Notes: a model not told the origin generated them from the letters alone. 64,000 bases of DNA from an uncultured Pseudomonadales bacterium (GCA_947487765.1 CANKXO010000003.1:496001-560000), one strand, 5' to 3'. Shown: positions 48,197-56,521, counted from the stretch's first letter. Translations and numbers: made by a program.

Positions 48197-49195
48197 ATGA
48201 ATACTTACATATCAGCAATCGATTATTACCTACCAAATGAAGTCGTAAAAACTCGCGACATGATGGCAGAGACAAAACCCGAAAGATTGGGATTTTCCGA
48301 CACACTGATCGAAGAAATGGTCGGCATTTTTGAATTACGGCATGCAGCAGACAATGAAAAGCCGTCGACTTTAGCGACAATTGCAGCACAGAAGGCTTTA
48401 GCAAAATTCCAAGGAAATCCAGACGATATTGGAATGATAATTTTCTGCGGTATTGATAGGGATTATATAGAACCGAGTACTGCACATATTATACAAAGCA
48501 ACCTTGGTCTGAAGAATGCTGTTTGCTTCGATGTGACCAATGCCTGCTTGGGGTTTATGACAGGGATTCAAATTGCGATACCAGCAATTCTATCTGGGTC
48601 ATCAAAACACGTCTTAGTATGCACAGGGGAGAGATCTAGTGACTTTTCTAAAAATGCAATACCCCAAATGCTTAATAATTATGATGATCAGTTTTTCATG
48701 AACAATGTGGGTACTTTAACTGTAGGAGATGCCGGTGTAGCTGCAATAATCAGCCCAAGCGAAAGCGAGCTAGGAATTATTGGCTTAAATTTCGCTAGCA
48801 AGGGAGAACTTGCAGAGTTATGTCATTACAAGTATGAACAGGGTGTACTCCAGGGCATCATGCGCATGAAAGAGATATGTAATGCAGGACTGAGACTACA
48901 CAAAAATATGCTTCCCAATACTTTAAATGACATTGGAAAAACCACAAGTGATGTAGATTGCTTAATTACGCATCAAGTAGGAAAAGTTGCATGGGAAGGG
49001 TTTTCACGATTTTTTGGCATTGAAAACCAGCTTATGACTAAAACATTTGACACTTTAGGTAATATTACTTCAGCTACTTTCGGTGTAAACTACGCGCTTG
49101 CCCTTGAAGAGGGAAGAATAGGAAAAGGAGACTTTGTACTAGCTGCAATGGCTGGTTCAGGGTTAACAACTTGTCAAGTTGGCATTACACACTGA
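48197..49195 (+). CDS. FabH-like 3-oxoacyl-ACP synthase III family protein
   Basis: 332-residue thiolase-fold ketosynthase. The FabH-type catalytic triad is intact: Cys in 'DVTNACLGFMTG' (C117), His in 'CLITHQVGKVAWEGF' (H259) and Asn in 'LGNITSATFG' (N289). It should condense an acyl thioester with malonyl- or beta-keto-acyl thioester. It is not the fab-operon FabH: no other fatty acid genes are nearby, and it stands in front of two membrane proteins with DNA-binding tails. A role in making a small hydrophobic signal, as ketosynthase-like enzymes do in photopyrone or dialkylresorcinol pathways, is an inference. Single substrate unknown. Confidence 0.87.
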   Translation: MNTYISAIDYYLPNEVVKTRDMMAETKPERLGFSDTLIEEMVGIFELRHAADNEKPSTLATIAAQKALAKFQGNPDDIGMIIFCGIDRDYIEPSTAHIIQSNLGLKNAVCFDVTNACLGFMTGIQIAIPAILSGSSKHVLVCTGERSSDFSKNAIPQMLNNYDDQFFMNNVGTLTVGDAGVAAIISPSESELGIIGLNFASKGELAELCHYKYEQGVLQGIMRMKEICNAGLRLHKNMLPNTLNDIGKTTSDVDCLITHQVGKVAWEGFSRFFGIENQLMTKTFDTLGNITSATFGVNYALALEEGRIGKGDFVLAAMAGSGLTTCQVGITH

Positions 49196-49235
49196 CACGA
49201 AATGCAACATAATTGAAATAAATAGGTAATTTGTT

Positions 49236-50138
49236 GTGGCATTAAGCATTTACATAACAATGACAATTATCGGGGTGCTCACAAAAGTGTGGGCATTTTC
49301 CGTACTAAAGAAGCACTGGGAAAATAAAACCCTGCACCACATAACGTTTGCATTTCTTTGCGCACTACTACTCCAATCATTTTTCGAAATGTATGGCTAC
49401 TATTTCTCATATACTAATGACCCCTTAGGTGCACATAGGGGAATGATTGGGTATTACATTTGCACGTTTATATTTATATCTCTAATCCCATTTATTTCTC
49501 TACAGCTAACGAGATTACCCACTAGGAAAGCTATTATATATTCCATCATTGCTTTCAATTCATTTGTAGTTTTAAATTTACTTTTTACAGATCAAATTAT
49601 ATCGGGAGCTAGGCAGCTAGGTGTTAATTTTACCGCCATAAAAGGCCCTCTTTACTGGATCTTCCAGACCTCTGTGCTTGCATCGATATTATTTACTTTC
49701 TATATATTAAGCAGAAAAAATGTAAATAGCTTTATATCCATAAGATCAAAAAATATTTTAATCTCTTTTTTTCCATTTGCAGTTTTTGTTCTATTTTTGA
49801 TTGTAGCGATGCAATTAGGAATAAAAATTAATGCTATTGGAATACTACCTATATGTATTAGCATATTTGTTGCAGCTATTACTCATAATATCTGCCATAA
49901 ACACATAGTAGATTACAGTTACTGGGTACCTTTCTCTAAAAAAAGAAGAAGGGTTAACCAGTTGATAAAGCCATTTATTGAAATACAAACTGATGGTTTA
50001 GATCCCGAATTAAAGAAAAAGTATAATAAACTCATAACTCAGCATGCATTAGAGCTTTTTAATGGCAACCAAACCAAAGCAGCTGAATGGTTAAAAGTTT
50101 CTCAATCTTGGGTATCAAGAAATAATAGAAATGATTGA
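49236..50138 (+). CDS. Seven-helix membrane protein with C-terminal Fis-like HTH, copy 1
   Basis: 300 residues. Seven hydrophobic segments at about 2-22, 32-52, 68-87, 95-115, 137-157, 171-190 and 195-215, like the 7TM input module of some histidine kinases. Then 'DYSYWVPFSKKRRRVNQLIK' and a helical tail ending 'ALELFNGNQTKAAEWLKVSQ' and SWVSRNN, which reads as a Fis/NtrC-type helix-turn-helix. So it looks like a one-component regulator anchored in the membrane, with a ligand pocket in the membrane. GTG start with AGGT 8 bases upstream, 40 bases after the ketosynthase. Overlaps the second copy by 8 bases. Confidence 0.75.
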   Translation: MALSIYITMTIIGVLTKVWAFSVLKKHWENKTLHHITFAFLCALLLQSFFEMYGYYFSYTNDPLGAHRGMIGYYICTFIFISLIPFISLQLTRLPTRKAIIYSIIAFNSFVVLNLLFTDQIISGARQLGVNFTAIKGPLYWIFQTSVLASILFTFYILSRKNVNSFISIRSKNILISFFPFAVFVLFLIVAMQLGIKINAIGILPICISIFVAAITHNICHKHIVDYSYWVPFSKKRRRVNQLIKPFIEIQTDGLDPELKKKYNKLITQHALELFNGNQTKAAEWLKVSQSWVSRNNRND

Positions 50139-51045
50139 GTCAGAAACTTACCTTTTTATTGGTCTCACATCAGTTGGACTTATAATCAAGTTACTTGTCT
50201 GTTACATACTTGATCCCAGCAACACCTCTAAAGCACATAAAGCTACAGTTTTTTTAGTTTTTGTACAATTAGCTCAATCACTAATCGAATATTTGAGCTA
50301 TTTCTTACCATTAGCATATCCAAATCACCTTATTTATCCTCTAACAATCTACTATCTTTGTTTGATTTTTACTCTTTTTTTGATTCCCTATATCATTAGT
50401 TTGGTCGTTAAATTTGAACTGCCCCCTATATTGCTAATGATTTATATAAGCAGTTATGTCACAACCATTGTTTTATTTTGTTTTACAGATTTAATTATAG
50501 AAGGGGCTAAATATAACGGTATAACCTTTACACGAATACCAGGGGATTATTATTGGATATTCCAAAGTTTAGTTATTTCTTGCTTTACAATATCTATTTT
50601 ACTTTTAATTTATTTTTTAATTAAAAACAAAGATAACTTTATAATAAAAGCCAAGCTTACCAACATTATTCTTTGCTGTTCTGGTTTAACTGTTTTTTCG
50701 ATATCGATAGTATTAATAATGCCGTACTTTGAAAAAATAAATGCTGTAGGTTTTTTACCTATATTGATGGGGGTTTTTCTCTTAGGATTGGCTCATTGTG
50801 TATCGCGAGAAAATATTTGGGATTTTACTTACTGGATTCCTTTTTCCAAGCGCCGCCGCTTTATCAATCAACTTATCAAACCATTAATAACTATCCCTGA
50901 AGACGGCCTAGAGATTGATGTAAAAAAGGAGTACGACAATATTGTCATAAAACACGCATTACAATTATTTAATGGCAATCAAACAAAAGCAGCACAATGG
51001 CTAAAGACGTCTCAATCCAGCATTTCGAGACGCAAACTATTATAA
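50131..51045 (+). CDS. Seven-helix membrane protein with C-terminal Fis-like HTH, copy 2
   Basis: 304 residues, paralogue of copy 1 with the same seven helices and linker 'DFTYWIPFSKRRRFINQLIK', and a C-terminal HTH 'ALQLFNGNQTKAAQWLKTSQ' then SSISRRKLL. The HTH and the linker are the best-conserved parts; the membrane part is more divergent, suggesting that the two sense different ligands or form a heterodimer while binding similar DNA. Start ATG overlaps the end of copy 1 by 8 bases, so they are co-translated. The last gene of the unit with the ketosynthase. Confidence 0.75.
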   Translation: MIESETYLFIGLTSVGLIIKLLVCYILDPSNTSKAHKATVFLVFVQLAQSLIEYLSYFLPLAYPNHLIYPLTIYYLCLIFTLFLIPYIISLVVKFELPPILLMIYISSYVTTIVLFCFTDLIIEGAKYNGITFTRIPGDYYWIFQSLVISCFTISILLLIYFLIKNKDNFIIKAKLTNIILCCSGLTVFSISIVLIMPYFEKINAVGFLPILMGVFLLGLAHCVSRENIWDFTYWIPFSKRRRFINQLIKPLITIPEDGLEIDVKKEYDNIVIKHALQLFNGNQTKAAQWLKTSQSSISRRKLL

Positions 51046-51182
51046 GCCTATAAAAATAGATCTTTTATTAATTCTTTGCTTTAGCCTTTTAAAGGTTAAT
51101 AGCTCCAAATTAATTATTATAAACCTCTGTGTAACAACTCCAACCTTGCCAGTTTAGTCATATGACTCATTCAATAATAGGC

Positions 51183-52274
51183 CTAAAGGGGCACTAATAC
51201 TTTAAACCCTACAGCGAGGCTATCATTATCAACAAAGCTAACACTATTCCCTCCAAGTGTTTCAGCTCCTGCATCACCAAGCTGCCTATAGTTTACAGCG
51301 GCTGTGATTTTTAACTGGCTTTTCGCCGTATAAGTACCACTAACAACAATACTGCTGTAACCGTTAGTTGGACGTAATAAGGAATTCGAATTATCGGATT
51401 TTGGCTCATGCTGTAATATCAATGCACCAGACCAAACTGGCGAAAAACGCCTGCCCAGCCCGAGTGAATAACTCACAATATTTTCATCGTATGTTGTGAT
51501 AGAAAAGCCCAGCGCTTCTGGCTTAAAGTCAAAATCGCTCCATTCAACCCAGCGAATCGAACCAAACAGCAATGTAGTTGGAGAAATACCTGTACGAAAG
51601 TTTATATTCACTGACATGGGCGTATTCAGTGGAGCAGATGTTGATACAGCAGAGATACTTTCGTCCGTTTTCAAATCATGTATGATTTCAGAAGAGTAAG
51701 TCAGGTCCACACGTGCAGCATAGGCAGACAATTCATAGGCTACGCCGAGTGCATAACCCCACTCCCAATCCCTGTTGGTATTTAAGGTATAACCTGCCAG
51801 CGAGCCAAAACCCAAACCACTAAATACAACATTCCCTTTAAACTGCTGCAAACGCGGGCCACCATAAAATGATAAACCATTGGCCATACGGTATTGCAAT
51901 AAACTGGTTATTGCCAGGGTATCAACTTCCGCACTTGTACCACCATATAATGGTGATGATTTTCCATACTCAATATCAACACCCCAAGGTTGATCCACAA
52001 TAAAAGCTAAAGCCCATGATTGGCCAAGGTCGGTTTTATACGCTGCACTTAATAAAAAATAATCATCAGCCACATTACCTGTGGGTTGGTTGAGAGAATC
52101 TCTGCCTTCAACATCTGGCGATACAAACGCTTGGGAGTATTCAAATATCTGCCCTTTGGCAAATAGCGGGGTAATTTGCTGTTTCGATCGATCCAAAGCA
52201 CCTGCGTATACGGGATTGACTCCATCAACAATGAAGGCATATAAAGCAACCCCCAATAACATCGCGTACTTCAT
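51183..52274 (-). CDS. FadL/OmpP1/TodX-family outer-membrane transporter
   Basis: About 363 residues. Signal peptide ending near 25 ('GVNPVYA'), then a beta-barrel pattern of alternating hydrophobic residues with Tyr/Trp/Phe at strand ends and a C-terminal strand 'SLAVGFKVLVPL'. The family takes up hydrophobic molecules such as long-chain fatty acids or aromatics. It is shorter than E. coli FadL (446) but fits the smaller OmpP1 group. Convergent with the ketosynthase-7TM unit; a role in passing the hydrophobic product of that locus is an idea only. ATG at 52274 follows an in-frame GTG by one codon. Confidence 0.82.
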   Translation of the reverse strand: MKYAMLLGVALYAFIVDGVNPVYAGALDRSKQQITPLFAKGQIFEYSQAFVSPDVEGRDSLNQPTGNVADDYFLLSAAYKTDLGQSWALAFIVDQPWGVDIEYGKSSPLYGGTSAEVDTLAITSLLQYRMANGLSFYGGPRLQQFKGNVVFSGLGFGSLAGYTLNTNRDWEWGYALGVAYELSAYAARVDLTYSSEIIHDLKTDESISAVSTSAPLNTPMSVNINFRTGISPTTLLFGSIRWVEWSDFDFKPEALGFSITTYDENIVSYSLGLGRRFSPVWSGALILQHEPKSDNSNSLLRPTNGYSSIVVSGTYTAKSQLKITAAVNYRQLGDAGAETLGGNSVSFVDNDSLAVGFKVLVPL

Positions 52275-52277
52275 CAC

Positions 52278-52616
52278 TTAACTCTCATGTTTTAGTTACA
52301 ATAATCCTTTACCTCAGAATATCGTTAAGCAATGTCCCGGTGCTTTTATTGTCGAGCTATATAAAAGTGTCATATTAAAGAAATAAAAAGGTATTGGCTA
52401 ATTACACGCCAAAATAACTTAAAAGTAATACAGCCATCCTGCTATTTACTTTTTATAATATTGCCTGACCGACCGCCATCTGTAATAAATTAACGCATTG
52501 GTTAGATTCAAAATCACCATGTGACAATTGTCACAATAATTAATAAGTACACCACTTTAGTGGGTTGTAACGGTATACAATAAAATTTCAAATAAATTTA
52601 GAAAAGGAAATTCAAT
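52278..52616. promoter_or_regulatory. Divergent control region of fadL-like gene and LysM-hairpin operon with a CRP-type site
   Basis: TGTGACAATTGTCACA at 52520-52535 is a perfect 16-bp palindrome and fits TGTGA-N6-TCACA, the CRP/Vfr consensus. Its centre lies about 61 bp before a start expected from TACAAT at 52576-52581, the usual class I CRP spacing. The rest of the region shows nothing notable. Confidence 0.65.
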
Positions 52617-53561
52617 ATGTCTCAACTCCTGTATTACCCGCATCAAAGCTGCTCGTTAAGTGATATTGCATCTGAGGTTTGCAAAGATGCTAATACTATT
52701 GATCAATATACCGAAGAACTTCTTGTTGCCAACCGTGGCATTACACAAGCCAATAACAAGCAACCTGTAGGCAAACCGTTAATATTGCCTAACGCTTCTG
52801 CAACAAACAGTTATACCCCCATTTGCACTACTCAAGAACACAAAACATTAAGCACACTAAGCCAGTCAATTGGTGGCGTAGGCACAATGGCTTTAGCAGA
52901 GTTATATGATTTTATTACCCCACCTAACCTTTACGGTAACCTCACTACATTTACTAGCGGTGCCGGTGCTGCCGTGACAGCAAATGCGCAATATATATTG
53001 AAAACGATTTCAGAATATGACGATGCCAATAAACTACATCAAGCTTATGAAAACCACAGAGCTGCTCCCGCCACAATAGCGCGTGAAAAACCTAAAGTTG
53101 ATAAAGCATTCAAAAAGATGAGCCATCTGCTTGACCGAAAGGGGCAACAACTACTTCATAAACATGCCTTTAAAACCCGACAAGTTAAAAATATGACAGG
53201 ACGCATTGTGAGAGAAGCTATCCCTATTAGCTCCCTGCCTGAAGTGAAAAGCCTTGCGCGACTCGCTAAAGCAGGCCGTGTACTCGGCCCCGGTTTGGTG
53301 GTACTGGATGGTGGCTTACGCGCTCATAATACTTATAAAATGTACAAATCTAATGACCCCAGCTGGAAAAGAGAAGCTGTGGTTCAGTCCGCTGGATTTG
53401 CTTTTGGGTTAAGTTCTGCTAGTTTGATCGGCGGCGCTGTTTTAATAATTGTGCCCGGAGGCTTTTTATTAGCTATTGTTGCGGGGGGTATTGCGGCATT
53501 AGCAGCTGATGCTGGTGTTCAAAAAGTCGCGGGTGCTGTCTATGATAAGGTAATGAAGTAA
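52617..53561 (+). CDS. LysM-like protein with C-terminal glycine-rich hydrophobic hairpin, putative membrane-acting effector
   Basis: 314 residues with no signal peptide. Residues 1-60 resemble a LysM domain ('SLSDIASEVC' ... 'PVGKPLILPN'). A helical middle part follows, and residues about 259-300 form a glycine- and alanine-rich hydrophobic hairpin ('GGAVLIIVPGGFLLAIVAGG'). The order (carrier-like N-terminus, helical linker, hydrophobic hairpin end) is what one expects of a pore-forming toxin of the secreted effector kind, and it is followed at once by small paralogous membrane proteins that look like immunity genes. AAGGA lies about 9 bases before the ATG. No secretion-system gene is in the window. 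A non-toxin role cannot be excluded. Confidence 0.65.
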   Translation: MSQLLYYPHQSCSLSDIASEVCKDANTIDQYTEELLVANRGITQANNKQPVGKPLILPNASATNSYTPICTTQEHKTLSTLSQSIGGVGTMALAELYDFITPPNLYGNLTTFTSGAGAAVTANAQYILKTISEYDDANKLHQAYENHRAAPATIAREKPKVDKAFKKMSHLLDRKGQQLLHKHAFKTRQVKNMTGRIVREAIPISSLPEVKSLARLAKAGRVLGPGLVVLDGGLRAHNTYKMYKSNDPSWKREAVVQSAGFAFGLSSASLIGGAVLIIVPGGFLLAIVAGGIAALAADAGVQKVAGAVYDKVMK

Positions 53562-53562
53562 C

Positions 53563-53937
53563 GTGATATCTAATGATGCAGTTTTTGTGTATTGCTTAAT
53601 CGTTCTTTTTTCAGGTTTTCTAATGATCTTTAGTCAGATTTACCTGCGATTAACTTTAGATAGGCGTATAAGGGCTGCTTTGCCTGCCGATAAAAAATAT
53701 GATTTCATCGCCGATTGGTATTTTGGTTTTTTTCGTGTCAACTGCTTTGGTTTAGCGACTTGCTTTGATTGGGCAAACAAATCATGGGTTATTCGAGATC
53801 ATTATGAAGGCTTTGATGTAAAAGGTTTCGCTAACCGTTTTGAAAAACTATTAGGGTATATTTTAATAGTCACTGCCGTAATCGTTGTATCATCGGGATT
53901 GATTGCTCCGATTTTAAGTTTTTTTGGTTATCTATAA
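53563..53937 (+). CDS. Two-helix membrane protein, putative immunity protein 1 (subfamily A)
   Basis: 124 residues. Membrane segments about 8-30 and 98-120; between them the strongly conserved region 'LRLTLDRRIRAALPADKKYD', 'DWYFGFF', 'FDWANKSWVIRDHY' and 'GFDVKGFANRFEKLLG'. Positive charges after the first helix put this part in the cytoplasm. GTG start, 1 base after the effector stop, so translation is coupled. Four more paralogues follow. Family unknown to me. This copy differs from the others in 'GFFRVNCFGLATC' where they have 'GYGRAxCFGYAAC'. Confidence 0.65.
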   Translation: MISNDAVFVYCLIVLFSGFLMIFSQIYLRLTLDRRIRAALPADKKYDFIADWYFGFFRVNCFGLATCFDWANKSWVIRDHYEGFDVKGFANRFEKLLGYILIVTAVIVVSSGLIAPILSFFGYL

Positions 53938-53939
53938 CC

Positions 53940-54176
53940 TTGGTACACGACAAAAAATACAAAGCCAATGATCCCAGCTGGAAGAGAGAAGCTGTGGTTC
54001 AGTCTGCTAGGTTTGTGGCGAGCATTGGTTCTGCGGGGCTCATTGGCGCTGCTGTATTAGTATTTGTACCTGGTGGATTCTTAATAGCAATTGTAGCAGG
54101 AGGATTAATAGCACTAGGCGTAGATAGCATGATAAAAAATGTTGCAGGCCAAGTATATGATAAGTTAATAAGATAA
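53940..54176 (+). CDS. Orphan hairpin module, copy of the effector C-terminus
   Basis: 78 residues with a TTG start and no strong ribosome site. It repeats residues about 241-314 of the effector: 'KANDPSWKREAVVQSARF' against 'KSNDPSWKREAVVQSAGF', then a variant glycine hairpin 'VPGGFLIAIVAGGLIALG' and 'GQVYDKLIR'. It begins exactly at the linker before the hairpin, as do orphan C-terminal modules of polymorphic toxins. It ends in a stop that overlaps the next gene start (TAATG). Either a cryptic cassette for recombination or a small protein in its own right. Confidence 0.6.
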   Translation: MVHDKKYKANDPSWKREAVVQSARFVASIGSAGLIGAAVLVFVPGGFLIAIVAGGLIALGVDSMIKNVAGQVYDKLIR

Positions 54177-54556
54177 TGTCTGATTTTCGACTTTTTACTT
54201 TTGCCGCCATACTGCTTATCTCTATTGTTTTGCTATTTCTTATGCAGCTACTAATACGTTTTACATTAGATAGACGAGTGCGAAAGGCTTTGCCAGCAAA
54301 CAAACAATATGATTTTGTAACCGATTGGTATTTTGGTTATGGGCGGTCAATTTGTTTTGGTTATGCGGCCTGTTTTGATTGGGCCAACAACTCATGGGTA
54401 ATTAAAGACTATTACGATGGATTTGATATTAAAAGCTTTGCAAGTCCTGCTGAAAAGATAATGGGTTTTATTATATCGATGGCTATACTAACACTGATTT
54501 TATCGACATTCTTTTATTATGCCACCAAATGGACAGGGCTTTTGCTATGGGAGTAA
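54176..54556 (+). CDS. Two-helix membrane protein, putative immunity protein 2 (subfamily B)
   Basis: 126 residues, membrane segments about 6-28 and 97-122. Shares the central 'DRRVRKALPANKQYDF', 'DWYFGYGRSICFGYAACFDW' with the others but has a different end, 'SPAEKIMGFIISMAI' then a C-terminal 'TKWTGLLLWE', shared only with the copy at 55384. It is directly coupled to the orphan hairpin module, so it may be the partner of that module. Confidence 0.65.
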   Translation: MSDFRLFTFAAILLISIVLLFLMQLLIRFTLDRRVRKALPANKQYDFVTDWYFGYGRSICFGYAACFDWANNSWVIKDYYDGFDIKSFASPAEKIMGFIISMAILTLILSTFFYYATKWTGLLLWE

Positions 54557-54617
54557 ACAAAAAATATATTCCTGAATCAAATTTACAGTTCTAGCAATGC
54601 TTGTGAAAGAGAAAAGT

Positions 54618-54989
54618 ATGCTGCATAACTTAGCTTTAACTTATTCAGTAATTGTATTGCTCTCAATTGGGTTATTAGCATTATCCCATCTATTACTGCG
54701 TTTGACTCTTGATAGGCGTGTACGCTCTGCTTTACCATCCGACAAGAAATATGACTTTGTCGCTGATTGGTATTTTGGCTATGGTCGTGCGGTTTGTTTT
54801 GGTTATGCGGCCTGTTTTGATTGGGCTAACAACTCATGGATAATTAAACACCATTACAATGGGTTCGATATTAAAAGTTTTGCGAACCGCTTTGAAAAAA
54901 TACTTGGCTATCTTTCTACAATTACCTTAGCGATAGTATCTTCTTTAGTATGCGTTGTGCCAATTTTTAGCCTGCTCGGTGTATTCTAA
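54618..54989 (+). CDS. Two-helix membrane protein, putative immunity protein 3 (subfamily A)
   Basis: About 123 residues from the ATG at 54618 (MLHNLALTYSVIVLLS), preferred to the ATG at 54597 because the siblings start right at the first helix and AGAG precedes it. Same central block 'RLTLDRRVRSALPSDKKYDF' and 'GYGRAVCFGYAACFDWANNS'. C-terminal part 'NRFEKILGYLSTITL' groups it with subfamily A. Lies 61 bases after copy 2. Confidence 0.63.
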   Translation: MLHNLALTYSVIVLLSIGLLALSHLLLRLTLDRRVRSALPSDKKYDFVADWYFGYGRAVCFGYAACFDWANNSWIIKHHYNGFDIKSFANRFEKILGYLSTITLAIVSSLVCVVPIFSLLGVF

Positions 54990-55000
54990 CTTTAAATAAG

Positions 55001-55375
55001 ATGATATCTGATTTTTGGTTTTTTACATTTGCAGTTATATTTTTTGGCTCTTTTTTATTGTCCATATTGTCGCAATTACTAATACGATTAACCCTTGATC
55101 GAAGATTAAGAAGAGCTATGCCTGCCGATAAAAAATATGACTTTGTCGCTGACTGGTATTTTGGCTATGGTCGTGCAATTTGCTTCGGTTATGCCGCTTG
55201 CTTTAACTGGGCTAATAATTCATGGGTTATTAGAGATCACTACGAAAGTTTTGACATAAAGAAATTTGCTAATCGTTTTGAAAAAGCACTTGGCTATATA
55301 TTAACAATCACTTTAACAATTGTTGCCTCGTCCGCCTTTATCGTACCTATATTAAGCTTCTTGGATTTAATATAG
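55001..55375 (+). CDS. Two-helix membrane protein, putative immunity protein 4 (subfamily A)
   Basis: 124 residues: helices about 8-30 and 98-120, central 'RLTLDRRLRRAMPADKKYDF' and 'YAACFNWANNSWVIRDHYES', subfamily A end 'FANRFEKALGYILTITLT'. A D-to-N change in 'CFDWAN' distinguishes it. Eleven bases after copy 3. Confidence 0.65.
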   Translation: MISDFWFFTFAVIFFGSFLLSILSQLLIRLTLDRRLRRAMPADKKYDFVADWYFGYGRAICFGYAACFNWANNSWVIRDHYESFDIKKFANRFEKALGYILTITLTIVASSAFIVPILSFLDLI

Positions 55376-55383
55376 GTTTTAAA

Positions 55384-55764
55384 ATGTCTGACTTTCGGCT
55401 TTTTACTTTTGCCGCTGTATTGTTTATCTCTATTATCCTAGCGTTCCTTATGCAAGTATTGATACGCTTTACACTAGATAGACGAGTGCGAAAAGCTTTG
55501 CCAACAAACAAGCAATATGACTTTGTAACCGATTGGTATTTTGGTTATGGACGGTCAATTTGTTTTGCTTATGCCAGTTGCTTTGACTGGGCCAATAACT
55601 CATGGGTTATTAGAGACTATTACGATGGATTTGATATTAAAAGCTTTGCAAGCCCCGCCGAAAAAATAATGGGTTTTATCATGTCGATGGCTACATTAAC
55701 ATTGACGTTATCGATTTTCTTTTATTATGCCACCAAATGGACAGGGATTTTGCTATGGGAATAG
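55384..55764 (+). CDS. Two-helix membrane protein, putative immunity protein 5 (subfamily B)
   Basis: 126 residues, almost the same as copy 2 ('DRRVRKALPTNKQYDF', 'SPAEKIMGFIMSMATLTL', 'TKWTGILLWE'), with 'CFAYASCFDW' in place of 'CFGYAACFDW'. Eight bases after copy 4; last gene of the array. The close match to copy 2 points to a recent duplication or gene conversion. Confidence 0.65.
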   Translation: MSDFRLFTFAAVLFISIILAFLMQVLIRFTLDRRVRKALPTNKQYDFVTDWYFGYGRSICFAYASCFDWANNSWVIRDYYDGFDIKSFASPAEKIMGFIMSMATLTLTLSIFFYYATKWTGILLWE

Positions 55765-56020
55765 CAAATTTCTTACACTAGCTCTTTTTTATAAATATGA
55801 ATTTTATAATTTATATTTAACACCGTTTACTTTTCTTAATAAAAAATAACATTGGCCAACAACCACTATAAACCGTATAGAGAAAACACAATCTATTTGT
55901 GCAGAAGTAGTACTGCACCAGTTCCTACCTCCCGCATTCACTTCACAAAATCTAATGCCATTATGACCAAATATGCACTACAATAAATGTACGCATTGTA
56001 TGGAATAAAATGAGGGCAAT

Positions 56021-56521
56021 ATGAGCCTAGCGATTAAATTTTTCTGCTTTTTACTGGTACTGGGTTTTGCCGGGCTATTTGTACTGAAAAAACCGGATGG
56101 GACACCCTGGCTATCTCTGGATAGCATAATTCCAGACCTGTCTATTGGCTCAATTAAAGATACTATTGACGACGCAATGCCTGAACAGGTGTTGGGCGGT
56201 AACGACAGTGTGCCGGTTTATCGCTGGAAAGATGCTGAAGGGAACTGGCAGTTTTCGGATGCGCCACCACCTGAAAGCCAAGCGGCAGAACAAATTATGG
56301 TAGGCACCGATGTGAATCGGGATTTGGCTCCTGTATTCACTCCTCGCCCAGCAGAAACAGCATCACCCAAGAAAAGTGGCAAAGCAATCCTTATTAAAGA
56401 TAGCCCGTTATCCCCAACTACTATTTCACCGGATAAGATTTCGAAATTAGTCGACGATGCTAAGAACGTACAAAACTTAGTAGATGATCGCCAAAAGCAA
56501 TTAGATGACGCACTTAAATAG
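56021..56521 (+). CDS. DUF4124-domain membrane-anchored protein
   Basis: 166 residues. N-terminal hydrophobic anchor about 6-23, then a periplasmic DUF4124 segment ('VPVYRWKDAEGNWQFSDAPP', the YRW-D--G---FSD pattern of the family) near 70-105, and a Pro/Ser/Lys-rich tail with a helix. Function unknown; DUF4124 proteins are common in gammaproteobacteria. Convergent with rph. Confidence 0.8.
   Translation: MSLAIKFFCFLLVLGFAGLFVLKKPDGTPWLSLDSIIPDLSIGSIKDTIDDAMPEQVLGGNDSVPVYRWKDAEGNWQFSDAPPPESQAAEQIMVGTDVNRDLAPVFTPRPAETASPKKSGKAILIKDSPLSPTTISPDKISKLVDDAKNVQNLVDDRQKQLDDALK

Noticed and set aside
48016-48240. 74-codon plus-strand frame upstream of and overlapping the ketosynthase start
   Set aside because: Lies across the AT-rich promoter with the TATGCATA repeats; Lys/Phe/Arg-rich product typical of chance AT-rich frames.
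51156-51167. AGTCATATGACT palindrome after the FadL-like gene
   Set aside because: Only 12 bp, located downstream of the gene it neighbours and not repeated; too weak to call an operator.
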